Shown here in pieces: positions 8,471 through 18,188 of a DNA stretch of 64,000 nt (position 1 is its first letter; each line of letters begins with the position of its first letter). The notes under the pieces were generated by a model, which saw only the letters and a program-made list of their open reading frames with translations, made no database searches and was not told where the DNA came from. Made by a program: the position numbers and the translations under genes. This DNA is from Flavobacterium rakeshii (GTDB taxonomy: Bacteria > Bacteroidota > Bacteroidia > Flavobacteriales > Flavobacteriaceae), in contig NZ_WOWP01000063.1 in NCBI RefSeq assembly GCF_009741375.1, positions 152,314 through 216,313 of the forward strand, read 5' to 3'.

Positions 8471-9388
8471 ATGAAAAAATTCTCATTCATGCTATTTGCC
8501 TTCCTATTCCTTATTTCGGCAAAAGCACAGGACTTTAAAACATTAACCTACTTTGTAAACGATTCCACAAAACTGGAGCTCGACCTTTTCCTGCCAAAAA
8601 CTCAGGGAAAAGAAAAAAAGCCATTACTTATACACGTTCATGGCGGAGGCTTTGCCGGAGGAACACGCGAATGGGGGCATACCATTGCAAAACAGGCAGC
8701 ATCACAGGGCTATGCGGCAGCATCTATAAGCTACACGCTTTACATGAAAAACCGCAAGTTTAGCTGTGACGGCATCCTGACCGAAAAAGTAAAAGCTATA
8801 CAAATAGCTACAAACCAGTTATGGCAGGCTACCTTATACTTCATTAACAACAGTGAAAAATACAATATTGATACTGCAAAAATATTCATATCGGGCAGCA
8901 GTGCCGGTGCCGAAACCGCATTACATGCAGCCTATTGGGACAGGGATATAATGGGGCTTTACCCTAATAAACTCCCAAAAGATTTTAAATATGCCGGAGT
9001 TACATCGGGTGCCGGTGCTATTATGGACATTAACCTCATCACTAAAGAGAGTGTTATCCCTACACTTCTTTTCCACGGTAGCTGTGACACTACAGTACCT
9101 TACGGAACCGCAGCACATCATTACTGCCCTACAAACGCTTCGGGATGGCTTATGCTTTTCGGGTCATATTCTATTTACAATCACATTATTGACCTTAACG
9201 GAAGCACTAAACTGGTAACTTATTGCAATGGCGGACACGAATACAGTGACGAGCTGTTTGGTAAAGACCCGCAAACCGTTGTAGACTTTATGAATAACGT
9301 ACTGAACAACAAAAAAGAGCAGTCGCACGTAATTGTTGCCACAAATAAAGAGTGTAAAAAAGGGAACGGGTATAGTTTTTGTGACTAA
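8471..9388 (+). CDS. Secreted alpha/beta hydrolase (esterase/lipase-like)
   Basis: 305 aa with an SPI signal peptide ending SAKA-Q (residues 1-19). The oxyanion-hole motif HGGGF (57-61), the nucleophile elbow G-S-S-A-G (Ser144), an acidic residue in GSCDTTVP and the terminal GGHE histidine give a complete catalytic triad of the HSL/BD-FAE-like esterase fold. It probably cleaves a carboxylic ester in the periplasm or outside the cell; the substrate is unknown. Several cysteines (CDG, SCDT, YC, KECKK, FCD at the C terminus) may form disulfides, which fits export and the DsbA-like gene 21 bp downstream. Confidence 0.85.
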   Translation: MKKFSFMLFAFLFLISAKAQDFKTLTYFVNDSTKLELDLFLPKTQGKEKKPLLIHVHGGGFAGGTREWGHTIAKQAASQGYAAASISYTLYMKNRKFSCDGILTEKVKAIQIATNQLWQATLYFINNSEKYNIDTAKIFISGSSAGAETALHAAYWDRDIMGLYPNKLPKDFKYAGVTSGAGAIMDINLITKESVIPTLLFHGSCDTTVPYGTAAHHYCPTNASGWLMLFGSYSIYNHIIDLNGSTKLVTYCNGGHEYSDELFGKDPQTVVDFMNNVLNNKKEQSHVIVATNKECKKGNGYSFCD

Positions 9389-9409
9389 CCCCATATAAAT
9401 TTTACTGTG

Positions 9410-10117
9410 ATGAAAATAGAAATATGGAGTGACATTATGTGTCCCTTTTGCTACATTGGCAAAAGAAGATTTGAAGAGGCCCTTGCTACTTTTGAAGGGA
9501 AAAATGACGTGGAAATAGAATGGAAAAGCTTTTTGCTTTCGCCTGAACTTAAAACCGACCCTACTAAAAATATACACCAGTACTTAGCCGAACATAAAAA
9601 CATTAGCCTTGAGGAAGCAAAAGGCATGAACGATTATGTAACCAATATGGCGGCACAGGTAGGACTTACCTATAACTTTGACAAAGCTATACCGGCTAAT
9701 AGTTTTAATGCACACCGTTTTTTACATTTTGCCAAAAAACACGGTAAGCAAAACGAGGCAGAAGAAAGACTGTTCAAAGCTTATTTTACAGAAGGGAAAA
9801 ACATTGATGATGCCCAAACACTTTTACTACTGGCTATAGAACTGGAACTGGATGCTAACAAGCTTGCCGATGCCATGAACAACGGTGAGTTTACAAACGA
9901 TGTTATAGCCGATATAAACGAAGCACAACAGCTGGGTGTACGCGGAGTACCATTTTTCGTATTTAACCGCAAATATGCCGTATCAGGAGCTCAGGAAAGC
10001 GAAGCTTTTACACAAACGCTGGAAAAAGCCTTTGAAGAATGGCAGGCTTCTCAGCCTAAAACCTCTTTTGAAACCATAAAAGGGGAAAGCTGTGATATTG
10101 ACGGTAATTGTGATTAA
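9410..10117 (+). CDS. DsbA family (FrnE-like) thiol-disulfide oxidoreductase
   Basis: 235 aa, no signal peptide, so probably cytoplasmic. The start is ATG 9410; a GTG immediately before it could also be read. The redox site CPFC lies at residues 11-14 (SDIMCPFCYIGKRRFEEAL), with the helical insertion typical of DsbA folds and a cis-proline loop GVRGVPFFVF. The C terminus ends in a second cysteine pair, C-DIDGN-C, spaced CX5C. FrnE-type proteins act as disulfide isomerases or oxidoreductases and help in oxidative stress. The stop overlaps the end of convergent recO by 4 bp. Confidence 0.9.
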   Translation: MKIEIWSDIMCPFCYIGKRRFEEALATFEGKNDVEIEWKSFLLSPELKTDPTKNIHQYLAEHKNISLEEAKGMNDYVTNMAAQVGLTYNFDKAIPANSFNAHRFLHFAKKHGKQNEAEERLFKAYFTEGKNIDDAQTLLLLAIELELDANKLADAMNNGEFTNDVIADINEAQQLGVRGVPFFVFNRKYAVSGAQESEAFTQTLEKAFEEWQASQPKTSFETIKGESCDIDGNCD

Positions 10118-10827
10118 CTGAATACTTCTTTAAGAACATCAAGCGACTTAGGTCTTTTAAAACCATCCAGGTGAAAAGCATAATAATCCAACAGGATTTT
10201 CAACAAAGCCTGTCGCTCACTTACATGAAAGCTTTTGGCACTATTGTCTAACTTTAGTGTCATTAGCCTTTTAAGTAACATAGTTTCATTTGTAGTAAGA
10301 CAACTTATCGACGGAAATTGGGTAAACACACCCTCGGTCATTTCAAAGTAATCATCTTCTTCGTCTGATTTTTGTGGAAAAAAGCCCAAAAACTTTGTGA
10401 CTTCCATCATTAATATCAAATGGAAATTAGCTATCTCATCATGACTATCAAGCCACAGTAATGCGGTTTCCAGAAAATGATACAGGCTTTCGTTCTTTTC
10501 TTCCTCCCTAATGCAATGGTTCAGCATTTCCGAAAGAAACATAAGTATAGTGGTTTTGGCAATATCAGTATTAACTGTGTAATACGGATGCGCCAGCTTT
10601 ACCTCCTTAAAGTATTCCAAACTGCCTTTGTTTTTATGGGCAGCCTCTATTTCAAGTATGTTTAACGGTTGAAAAAAAGCGATTTTCTGGCTGCTTTTCC
10701 TGTTTGAAAAAGCATCCCTTATAAAGTATGATTTTAGTCCGTCACTTTCAGTAAAGCATTTTACAATAAGGCTTTTTTCCTGATAGCGCAGCGAACTTAT
10801 TACTATTGCTTTTGTTTTTACCAGCAC
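10114..10827 (-). CDS. recO: DNA repair protein RecO
   Basis: 237 aa. The OB-fold N terminus (MLVKTKAIVISSLRYQEKSLIVKCFTE) followed by an all-helical domain is characteristic. With RecR and RecF it loads RecA on SSB-coated single-stranded DNA. The C4 zinc cluster found in many RecO proteins is absent; only scattered cysteines are seen. It lies 1 bp downstream of porZ, an arrangement I recall from other flavobacteria, and is probably transcribed from the porZ promoter. Confidence 0.95.
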   Translation of the reverse strand: MLVKTKAIVISSLRYQEKSLIVKCFTESDGLKSYFIRDAFSNRKSSQKIAFFQPLNILEIEAAHKNKGSLEYFKEVKLAHPYYTVNTDIAKTTILMFLSEMLNHCIREEEKNESLYHFLETALLWLDSHDEIANFHLILMMEVTKFLGFFPQKSDEEDDYFEMTEGVFTQFPSISCLTTNETMLLKRLMTLKLDNSAKSFHVSERQALLKILLDYYAFHLDGFKRPKSLDVLKEVFS

Positions 10828-10828
10828 C

Positions 10829-13120
10829 TTATTGCCCTCTTATTATCATTACCTTTTTTACCTTAGTTTGGGTTCCGTCGTCAGATGATATAAAAATCAT
10901 ATACACGCCCGATGCTACTTTGTACTTTCCAAAAGCTTTTGTGTCCCAGGTAACGGTACCTCCTTGTGAAGTAGTTTCATAAACAAGGTTACCCTCAATG
11001 TCTGTAATTTTAAGGTTAACTCTATCCATAAGTCCGCTTATGGTAACATCACCTGCAAACTCCGGGCGTACCGGATTAGGGTATACATAAACATTATTAA
11101 GATCGTCTTCTCCTGCTGTCGAACTTCCTAAATAAGAAACCATTCCTTTTTCGGTAGCAAAAAACACTTCGCCCGTTACAGGATCGAGCTCTATATCTAA
11201 AATAGAATTGCTTGGAAGCGGTGAGTTTTGTTTAGTAAAATGGAAGAGTGTTTGCTGCCCGTTAGGCGATACTAAAAAAACTCCCGAACTTGCTGTAGCT
11301 ATCCATTTATTATTTGCACCATCTACAGCTATATCATTAATTACCTGCTCAAACATTAATTCCTGAGCAAGCCCATCTTCCATAATAATTATGGAATTGG
11401 TAGTTAACTCGTTTTCACTAACAAAACGCTCCACACTCGAAACGACTCTTAACCCCCTTACAGTACCTACCCATAATTGATTACGGTTATCTATAGTAAG
11501 ACACTTTACATAATCACTAGGCAAATTCCCTGCTTCTCCCCTAATCACCACAAATTTATTCCCCAAACTTTCATTGAACGCTACTATACCGTTATCTCTG
11601 CTTGGAATCCATTTAGTACCGTTTTTATCTATAACTAAACGGCCGTAATTATCACTTTCGGGATTAGTAGTTATATCCTCAAAACTGTATTCTGCCCATT
11701 GACCGTTTGACCTTAGTACTTTTAAAGGTTTCTGAACAGCAGAATTAGTCATCCATAAATTACCATTATTATCAAAAGCAGGTCCATTAATCCTGATACT
11801 TTTATAATTTGGTGCCGAAGAAAGCACAAGTGATTCAAGTCCGTTATTCCCCGTATTACTGTCATCATAAAGAATTTCGGGTTCTCCCCCTGTTAATTTT
11901 AAAAGCCCCGACTGATATGAAGCTATATAAACCGGGCTTTCTAAACCGGGCTTCACCACAATATCTGATAATGACAAAGGATACTCAGGTAATGTATAAA
12001 AGGGAATATGCTCCCAACCCTCGGGAGTAAAACGGCTAATCCCTCCTCCTTTATAATCAGGAGTATAATAAAAGCTATAACCTCCATAAACCACCCATAA
12101 GTTATTAGTAGATTTTTCCAGAGAGAAAATTCTATTTTCAAGTGGCCCGTCTGGGGTTATATCAGAAAAAAAAGACAAATTATTTAAGGCCGCTGTATAA
12201 ACACCATTATTTGTGGTACCTATATAAATTTTATCGTTAACTACAGTTGTACAAGAAAAAGTTACTGTCGCAATAGGAATGGAATCTAGCGTATGCATAA
12301 GCATAAGCTGTTCGTTATATACATCTATAAGACCCGGAGTGGTAATAATTAAATACCCTCCCGCCGAACGAAAGTCTACCACAGCTTCGGGCATCGCTGT
12401 AAAAAATGAAAAAGTATCATTTAAAAGCCTGTAAACTGTCCCCATAGAATCTGTAGCAAATAAATTTCCTGCAAAAGACACAACCCCCGTATACTGCCCT
12501 GAAGCAAATTCATTCCATTGACTAAAGTCGTTAAGGTTTGGATTAGTATATACAGCTCTTCTCATACCGTTTTCAGCAGTTGCTGCATATATATAACCAT
12601 TATATACTGCACTTTGTTTAACAGCAATCTCTGCTCCGTTTGGTCCTAAATAATAGGTATCTCCAAACTCAAGTGTTTGAAGGTTAAATACTGCTATACC
12701 AAAATCACATGAAATATATGCCTTTCCCTCATACTCATAAATATGATTTATTTTTTTCTTGTTTTGGGCAACAGTAGTTTCCTCTACAATATCAATAACA
12801 TTTAATATAGAGTTATCGTCATTAACAACCAGCAACAAACCATTTTCATTACCTACCAGTGTTTTACCATAAACACTACTATGACAAATAGCTGTAATAT
12901 TTTCGGTTTTAAGTCCGTCAACAGAGGTAAAAGTCGCAAGTTCATTTGTAAGCACATTATACGAAAAGAAGCCTACCTCACCCGCAGCAAATACCCTGCT
13001 TGGACTATTAGCAATATCAACAACCTGGTTGTACGAAAAATAGCTTCTCCAGCTTTGGTTAGACTGGGCAAAAGCCATTGTATAAATAGAAAGTATAAGT
13101 ATGGTTAAAAACCTTTTCAT
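10829..13120 (-). CDS. porZ: Type IX secretion system protein PorZ (beta-propeller, sortase-complex component)
   Basis: 763 aa. Signal peptide (MKRFLTILILSIYTMAFA-Q), then two large beta-propeller segments with repeated NNxWxxTxxxGv-type blades (for example NRIFSLEKSTNNLWVVYG, NQLWVGTVRGLRVV, NNKWIATASSGVF). The C-terminal domain begins VYVYPNPVRPEF and ends KVASGVYMIFI..KKVMIIRG, a T9SS type A CTD. In Porphyromonas PorZ is a surface protein of the attachment complex (PorU, PorV, PorQ, PorZ) that binds anionic LPS and supplies it to the PorU sortase. Length, propellers, CTD style and recO adjacency fit. Alternative: another two-component-regulator-propeller protein exported by T9SS. Confidence 0.75.
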   Translation of the reverse strand: MKRFLTILILSIYTMAFAQSNQSWRSYFSYNQVVDIANSPSRVFAAGEVGFFSYNVLTNELATFTSVDGLKTENITAICHSSVYGKTLVGNENGLLLVVNDDNSILNVIDIVEETTVAQNKKKINHIYEYEGKAYISCDFGIAVFNLQTLEFGDTYYLGPNGAEIAVKQSAVYNGYIYAATAENGMRRAVYTNPNLNDFSQWNEFASGQYTGVVSFAGNLFATDSMGTVYRLLNDTFSFFTAMPEAVVDFRSAGGYLIITTPGLIDVYNEQLMLMHTLDSIPIATVTFSCTTVVNDKIYIGTTNNGVYTAALNNLSFFSDITPDGPLENRIFSLEKSTNNLWVVYGGYSFYYTPDYKGGGISRFTPEGWEHIPFYTLPEYPLSLSDIVVKPGLESPVYIASYQSGLLKLTGGEPEILYDDSNTGNNGLESLVLSSAPNYKSIRINGPAFDNNGNLWMTNSAVQKPLKVLRSNGQWAEYSFEDITTNPESDNYGRLVIDKNGTKWIPSRDNGIVAFNESLGNKFVVIRGEAGNLPSDYVKCLTIDNRNQLWVGTVRGLRVVSSVERFVSENELTTNSIIIMEDGLAQELMFEQVINDIAVDGANNKWIATASSGVFLVSPNGQQTLFHFTKQNSPLPSNSILDIELDPVTGEVFFATEKGMVSYLGSSTAGEDDLNNVYVYPNPVRPEFAGDVTISGLMDRVNLKITDIEGNLVYETTSQGGTVTWDTKAFGKYKVASGVYMIFISSDDGTQTKVKKVMIIRGQ

Positions 13121-13138
13121 CAGTGATTATTTACTCAG

Positions 13139-13146
13139 CAAATATA
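13139..13146 (-). promoter_or_regulatory. Candidate -7 element (TATATTTG) for porZ-recO
   Basis: Exact TAnnTTTG match on the minus strand, 18 bp upstream of the porZ ATG. No clear TTG was found at -33. Confidence 0.5.
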
Positions 13147-13183
13147 GGTAAAACGCTTTTATCGTCTTTTTTGTATACAGTTA

Positions 13184-13220
13184 ATAAAAAAAGCCCTCCT
13201 TAAACAATGGAGGGCTTTTA
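13184..13220 (-). terminator. Intrinsic terminator of gdhA
   Basis: Arms AAAGCCCTCC and GGAGGGCTTT around a 9-nt loop, followed on the minus strand by seven or more T. Located 23 bp after the gdhA stop. Confidence 0.85.
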
Positions 13221-13242
13221 AATATATTAGTTTGGGCTGTTA

Positions 13243-14601
<1,359 letters not shown>

Positions 14602-14612
14602 TTAATATTTAA

Positions 14613-14624
14613 GAAAACGTTTTC
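14613..14624. promoter_or_regulatory. Perfect 12-bp palindrome GAAAACGTTTTC at the gdhA start site (operator candidate)
   Basis: GAAAACGTTTTC is its own reverse complement. It falls a few bases downstream of the transcription start predicted from the gdhA -7 box and upstream of the gdhA ATG. It resembles LacI/GalR-type or cre-like operators with a central CG. The regulator is unknown. Confidence 0.5.
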
Positions 14625-14634
14625 GTTAACGGCG

Positions 14635-14664
14635 CAAATATACATTATTCTGTTAAAAAACAAA
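14635..14664 (-). promoter_or_regulatory. gdhA promoter, TTTG-N18-TATATTTG
   Basis: On the minus strand TTTG (14661-14664) is followed after 18 bp by TATATTTG (14635-14642), matching the Bacteroidota -33/-7 consensus in both boxes and spacing. Predicted leader about 40 nt. Confidence 0.7.
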
Positions 14665-14727
14665 GGTAGGCATTTGACTTTTAACCGCTTACAAAAAAAA
14701 CCTTAAAAACAGCTACTAATGAAGGGA

Positions 14728-15870
14728 TTAACCCAGTGCCTGGCGCAAATCTTCCAGTAAATCTTCGGCATCTTCCACTCCTACACTTAGCCTTACAAGG
14801 TCATCTGTAATACCTATTTCTTTCCTTTTGTCTTCCGGAATTGATGCATGCGTCATTAAAGCCGGATGATTTGCCAGCGACTCTACCCCTCCTAACGATT
14901 CTGCAAGAGTAAATACCCTTACACTTTCAAGGAACTTAATTGCATCTTCCTTCTTACCTGATTCAAACGTGAATGATACCATTCCGCCAAAACCGCCCTG
15001 CATTTGTTTTTTAGCAATGTCATAAAACGGATTACTTTCCAGCCCAGGGTAATAAACCGTTTTTACTTTAGGGTGATTGCTAAGGAAATTAGCAACCTTT
15101 TCACCGTTTTCACAGTGGCGCTGCATCCTTAAATGTAATGTTTTAATACCTCTTAATACAAGGTAAGAATCCTGCGGCCCAAGTGTACCTCCTGTTGCAA
15201 ATTGTGCAAAGTGAAGTTTTTCGCCCAGCTGCTCGTTTTTCACGATAAGTGCTCCGGCAATAACATCGCTGTGACCTCCAAGATATTTTGTTGCCGAGTG
15301 CATTACAATATCGGCACCCATATCTAATGGTCTTTGCAGGTATGGAGTGGCAAAAGTGTTATCTACCGCAAAAAGCAGGTTTTTCTCTTTTGTAATTTTG
15401 GCAACAGCCTCAATATCGGCCAGTTTCATTAACGGGTTTGTAGGCGTTTCAACCCAAACCAGTTTAGTGTTTTCGTTAATAAGCGACTTAAATTTATCAA
15501 GATCGTTCATGTCTACAAAATGGAACTTGATACCAAACTCCTGATAAATTTTGGAGAACATCCTGTAAGTACCGCCATAAAGGTCGTCCATAGCAATAAC
15601 CTCATCATTAGGCTTAAGCAGTTTAAGCACACAGTCGGTCGCTGCTAAACCTGATGAAAATGCAAGTCCGCGTGTTCCGTTTTCTATGCTTGCTAAAGCG
15701 TTTTCTAATGCTGTTCTTGTTGGGTTTGCAGCCCTGCTGTATTCGTATCCGCCATGTACCCCCGGACTCTTTTGTGCGAAAGTCGAGGTTTGGTAAACCG
15801 GCGGCATTACTGCTCCTGTAGCAGGGTCAGGGTGCTGTCCGCCATGAATGGTTTTTGTGTTAAATTTCAT
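14728..15870 (-). CDS. Cystathionine gamma-synthase/gamma-lyase-type PLP enzyme
   Basis: 380 aa member of the Cys/Met-metabolism PLP family. The PLP lysine is K195 in [12 protein letters not shown]. The aspartate that pairs with the pyridine nitrogen lies in [10 protein letters not shown], the phosphate-binding segment in SSGLAATDC, and [13 protein letters not shown] is the conserved N-terminal PLP/subunit contact. Either cystathionine gamma-synthase (O-succinyl- or O-acetylhomoserine plus cysteine) or gamma-lyase activity is possible; sequence alone does not settle it, so no symbol is given. Cytoplasmic tetramer by homology. It is a single gene with its own -7 box. Confidence 0.92.
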   Translation of the reverse strand: MKFNTKTIHGGQHPDPATGAVMPPVYQTSTFAQKSPGVHGGYEYSRAANPTRTALENALASIENGTRGLAFSSGLAATDCVLKLLKPNDEVIAMDDLYGGTYRMFSKIYQEFGIKFHFVDMNDLDKFKSLINENTKLVWVETPTNPLMKLADIEAVAKITKEKNLLFAVDNTFATPYLQRPLDMGADIVMHSATKYLGGHSDVIAGALIVKNEQLGEKLHFAQFATGGTLGPQDSYLVLRGIKTLHLRMQRHCENGEKVANFLSNHPKVKTVYYPGLESNPFYDIAKKQMQGGFGGMVSFTFESGKKEDAIKFLESVRVFTLAESLGGVESLANHPALMTHASIPEDKRKEIGITDDLVRLSVGVEDAEDLLEDLRQALG

Positions 15871-15901
15871 ATAATTAATTATTCTTTATCCGTATAGTAG
15901 G

Positions 15902-15909
15902 CAAATTTA
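15902..15909 (-). promoter_or_regulatory. Candidate -7 element (TAAATTTG) for the transsulfuration gene
   Basis: Exact TAnnTTTG on the minus strand, 31 bp upstream of the ATG at 15870; no TTG at the expected -33 distance. Confidence 0.5.
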
Positions 15910-15920
15910 CTGTAATTTAG

Positions 15921-15950
15921 TTGACCCTGTATAGGAACAGCATTCTTTTG
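15921..15950 (+). promoter_or_regulatory. Candidate promoter TTG-N19-TTCTTTTG for the DUF3298 lipoprotein
   Basis: TTG at 15921-15923 and TTCTTTTG at 15943-15950 (one mismatch to TAnnTTTG) with consensus spacing, 21 bp before the ATG at 15972. Confidence 0.4.
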
Positions 15951-15971
15951 CAAAACAATAACATTTAAAAC

Positions 15972-16763
15972 ATGGCAAAACACTTAACCTTACTATTGGC
16001 CGCATTTATGCTTTTTAGCTGTGGCAAGGACAAGAAAAACAATGATGAAGAAGTATTAAACGAAGAAAAACCTGCACTGGCCTTTTCTACAAAAAACTAC
16101 TATAAAAAAACATCACTGCCATGTGATGAGTATTGCCCAAGCGTAACCATTAATGTGCCTGAAGCCGAAAACGTACCTGTTGTTGCCGACAGCATTAACA
16201 ACAAAATATTCAATACCGTAAGAGGTATTGTTTACTTAGGTGAAACCCCATATGAAGCGGATAATTATGAAGATTTAATGGCATCTTTCCTTGGGTCGTA
16301 TGAAGAACTTAAAAAGGAATTTCCTAATGACCCTATGGCAGGGTTTGAAGCTAAGATAGATGCATCTGTTGATTATACATCTGACAAGATAATAAACGTA
16401 AAAATGAATCATTACACCTTTACCGGTGGTGCTCACGGTTACGGAGGTGAACGCTCACTGCTTTTTGATGCCGAAACAGGCAAGAGCCTTAGCTATGAAG
16501 ACATTTTCACCAATGTGGATAGCTTTAGGCAGTTTACTGAGGGAAAATTCAGGGAGAAATTTAATATTCCTGCAGGAAAATCTATTAACGCAACAGGTTT
16601 CCTGTTTGAGAACGATAAGTTTGTATTACCGCAAAATATTTTCTTTAAGGAAAACGGACTGCTATTGTTCTACAACTCTTACGAAATATCATCTTACGCC
16701 GAAGGGCAAAAGGAACTGCTTTTACCCTACAGCGAAGTAAATGAATATCTTAAAGTTAAATAA
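15972..16763 (+). CDS. DUF3298 (RsiV-like) domain lipoprotein
   Basis: 263 aa. The N terminus is a lipoprotein signal (LLLAAFMLFSC-GKDKK) with the lipidated cysteine at about residue 17, followed by a charged linker. The folded part shows the DUF4163/DUF3298 pattern: a central HYTFTGGAHGYGGERSLLFD and a C-terminal LLLPYSEVNEYLK. The same domain occurs in the RsiV anti-sigma factor, where it binds lysozyme, but stand-alone lipoproteins of this type have no known function. Expected in the outer membrane or periplasm. The stop overlaps the end of the convergent DinB-like gene by 8 bp. Confidence 0.82.
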   Translation: MAKHLTLLLAAFMLFSCGKDKKNNDEEVLNEEKPALAFSTKNYYKKTSLPCDEYCPSVTINVPEAENVPVVADSINNKIFNTVRGIVYLGETPYEADNYEDLMASFLGSYEELKKEFPNDPMAGFEAKIDASVDYTSDKIINVKMNHYTFTGGAHGYGGERSLLFDAETGKSLSYEDIFTNVDSFRQFTEGKFREKFNIPAGKSINATGFLFENDKFVLPQNIFFKENGLLLFYNSYEISSYAEGQKELLLPYSEVNEYLKVK

Positions 16764-17211
16764 ACTTTTTTAACTGCATCATTATACCAAGATGTATACC
16801 CTCGTGGTAATTGTTAAACGCAATAGCATCTTCTACTGAAGAGAGTTCAAAGCCCAGCTCTGACGTCCTTGCGTTATATGTTGTAAATACGCCATTTTTA
16901 TAATCATCTTCTGTTTTCTCAATCGTAGAGAACAGAAGATTTTTTATTTCGTTTATTTCCTCCTGTGTTGCATCGGTTTCAGGTTTACTGCCACGTCTGT
17001 ATTTTACCAAAAGCTCCCCACTAACATTCATAGGCAGTCCGGCACCACCATATACCAGTATTTGCTGTGATACCATAATATGACCTATGTTCCATATCAG
17101 GTTATTATTAAAGCCCTGAGGTATTTTATTAAGCTGTTCCAGCGTATAGCTTTCAAGCCATTTTGTATATATCTCCCTGCTGGTACGGGTCACTTTAAAA
17201 GAAGTTTCCAT
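16756..17211 (-). CDS. DinB-like (DUF664/YfiT type) four-helix protein
   Basis: 151 aa. The DinB four-helix-bundle pattern is visible with the three metal-ligand histidines: NIGHI near residue 43, and YHEGIHLGIMMQL near the C terminus (HxxxH). Such proteins bind a divalent metal; many are thiol-dependent transferases, others uncharacterised. Cytoplasmic. It follows the unknown 17231-17719 gene after 19 bp and may share its transcript. Confidence 0.85.
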   Translation of the reverse strand: METSFKVTRTSREIYTKWLESYTLEQLNKIPQGFNNNLIWNIGHIMVSQQILVYGGAGLPMNVSGELLVKYRRGSKPETDATQEEINEIKNLLFSTIEKTEDDYKNGVFTTYNARTSELGFELSSVEDAIAFNNYHEGIHLGIMMQLKKFI

Positions 17212-17230
17212 TGATTGATTAATAATAAGT

Positions 17231-17719
17231 TTATCCTAATTTATATGTTTCTAAATATCTCTTTAAATCACTAAATTTTTCATCATTCCAAGGCTTTCCC
17301 CATCTGTCTTCATCTGTATCATTTAAAAACTCCTCTGGCAATGTAACTTCTATCTTATGCTTAGCTAAAATTGCCATACATCGCTGAGTTGCTAAAACAG
17401 GTGCAGAAGTATTGGCTCCATACATATCAGCCATACCAATTTCAGAGGCATTATCTATAATTTTTTGAAAATCACCTCTAAGTTTTGGCAGAATACTGTT
17501 TTCAACTGACTGCGGCAAAGGCTCCCCTCTACCAACAATGTTCACTTTTAATCCTTCGCCTTCCCACTCAGGTAAATTATCTGTAATAAGAATACTCAGT
17601 AAATAACTAACAAATTCATCAATGTCTTGATGTTGTATATCATACTTCTTACAAAAGCAAACAATACACAAAGCGCCTATTAATTGCTGCTCCCTTATTT
17701 TTAAATCAGAGATTTTCAT
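17231..17719 (-). CDS. Hypothetical protein, 162 aa
   Basis: I do not recognise a family. The protein is soluble, acidic and without signal or membrane segments. It starts MKISDLKIREQQLIGALCIVC and has a helical N-terminal half, a central PLPQSVENSILPKLRGDFQKII helix and a tryptophan-rich tail (RWGKPWNDEKFSDLKRYLE). It is AT-richer than its neighbours and lies just upstream of the DinB-like gene on the same strand. The composition and isolated position would fit an immunity-type or accessory protein, but nothing specific supports that. Confidence 0.7.
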   Translation of the reverse strand: MKISDLKIREQQLIGALCIVCFCKKYDIQHQDIDEFVSYLLSILITDNLPEWEGEGLKVNIVGRGEPLPQSVENSILPKLRGDFQKIIDNASEIGMADMYGANTSAPVLATQRCMAILAKHKIEVTLPEEFLNDTDEDRWGKPWNDEKFSDLKRYLETYKLG

Positions 17720-17802
17720 TGATTTCGTTAATCATTTTTTACTGCTTTTGAGTAAAATTTATTTTTTCATAAAAGTAGTATATCCTTAATTATAAAACAC
17801 CT

Positions 17803-17810
17803 TACTTTTG
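17803..17810 (+). promoter_or_regulatory. -7 element (TACTTTTG) for the ArsC-like/EamA operon
   Basis: Exact TAnnTTTG 21 bp upstream of ATG 17832. Because the box lies across the longer open-frame start at 17808, it supports the shorter protein. Confidence 0.6.
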
Positions 17811-17831
17811 CAAACAAGCATAAAACATAAC

Positions 17832-18188
17832 ATGAAAAAGATATACTACCTTAAAACCTGCGATACCTGTAAAAAGATAATCAAGTCGTTACCAAATACC
17901 GATGGCTTTATTTTACAGGACATTAAAGAGGAGCCTATTACTGTAAAACAACTGGAGGAAATGCATGCCCTAACCGGAAGCTACGAGAAGCTTTTCAGTA
18001 AGAGAGCCAAACTTTATAAGGAACGTGACATGAAAGACATGAACCTTACCGAAAACGACTTTAAGCAATATATACTGGAGCACTACACATTTTTAAGCCG
18101 CCCAGTTATTATTGCAAACAATAAAATATTTGTAGGCAACAGTCCTAAAAACGTAACCGCTGCCATTGAGTACCTAAGTAATGAATAA
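17832..18188 (+). CDS. ArsC/Spx/MgsR family protein (thioredoxin fold)
   Basis: 118 aa from ATG 17832, chosen because the -7 box lies across the 17808 alternative. MKKIYYLKTCDTCKKIIKSL has the N-terminal C-x-x-C (CDTC) of the ArsC/Spx family, and FLSRPVIIANNKIFVGNSP contains the conserved RPVI segment. Members are arsenate reductases, RNA-polymerase-binding Spx regulators or uncharacterised reductases. The family usually places Arg in RP and a single Cys or CxxC near the start; here CxxC suggests a redox role. It overlaps the EamA transporter gene by 8 bp. Confidence 0.88.
   Translation: MKKIYYLKTCDTCKKIIKSLPNTDGFILQDIKEEPITVKQLEEMHALTGSYEKLFSKRAKLYKERDMKDMNLTENDFKQYILEHYTFLSRPVIIANNKIFVGNSPKNVTAAIEYLSNE

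Noticed and set aside
16426..16740. 104-codon plus-strand ORF within the DUF3298 lipoprotein gene
   Set aside because: Alternative frame of a clear lipoprotein gene; no start context or similarity.
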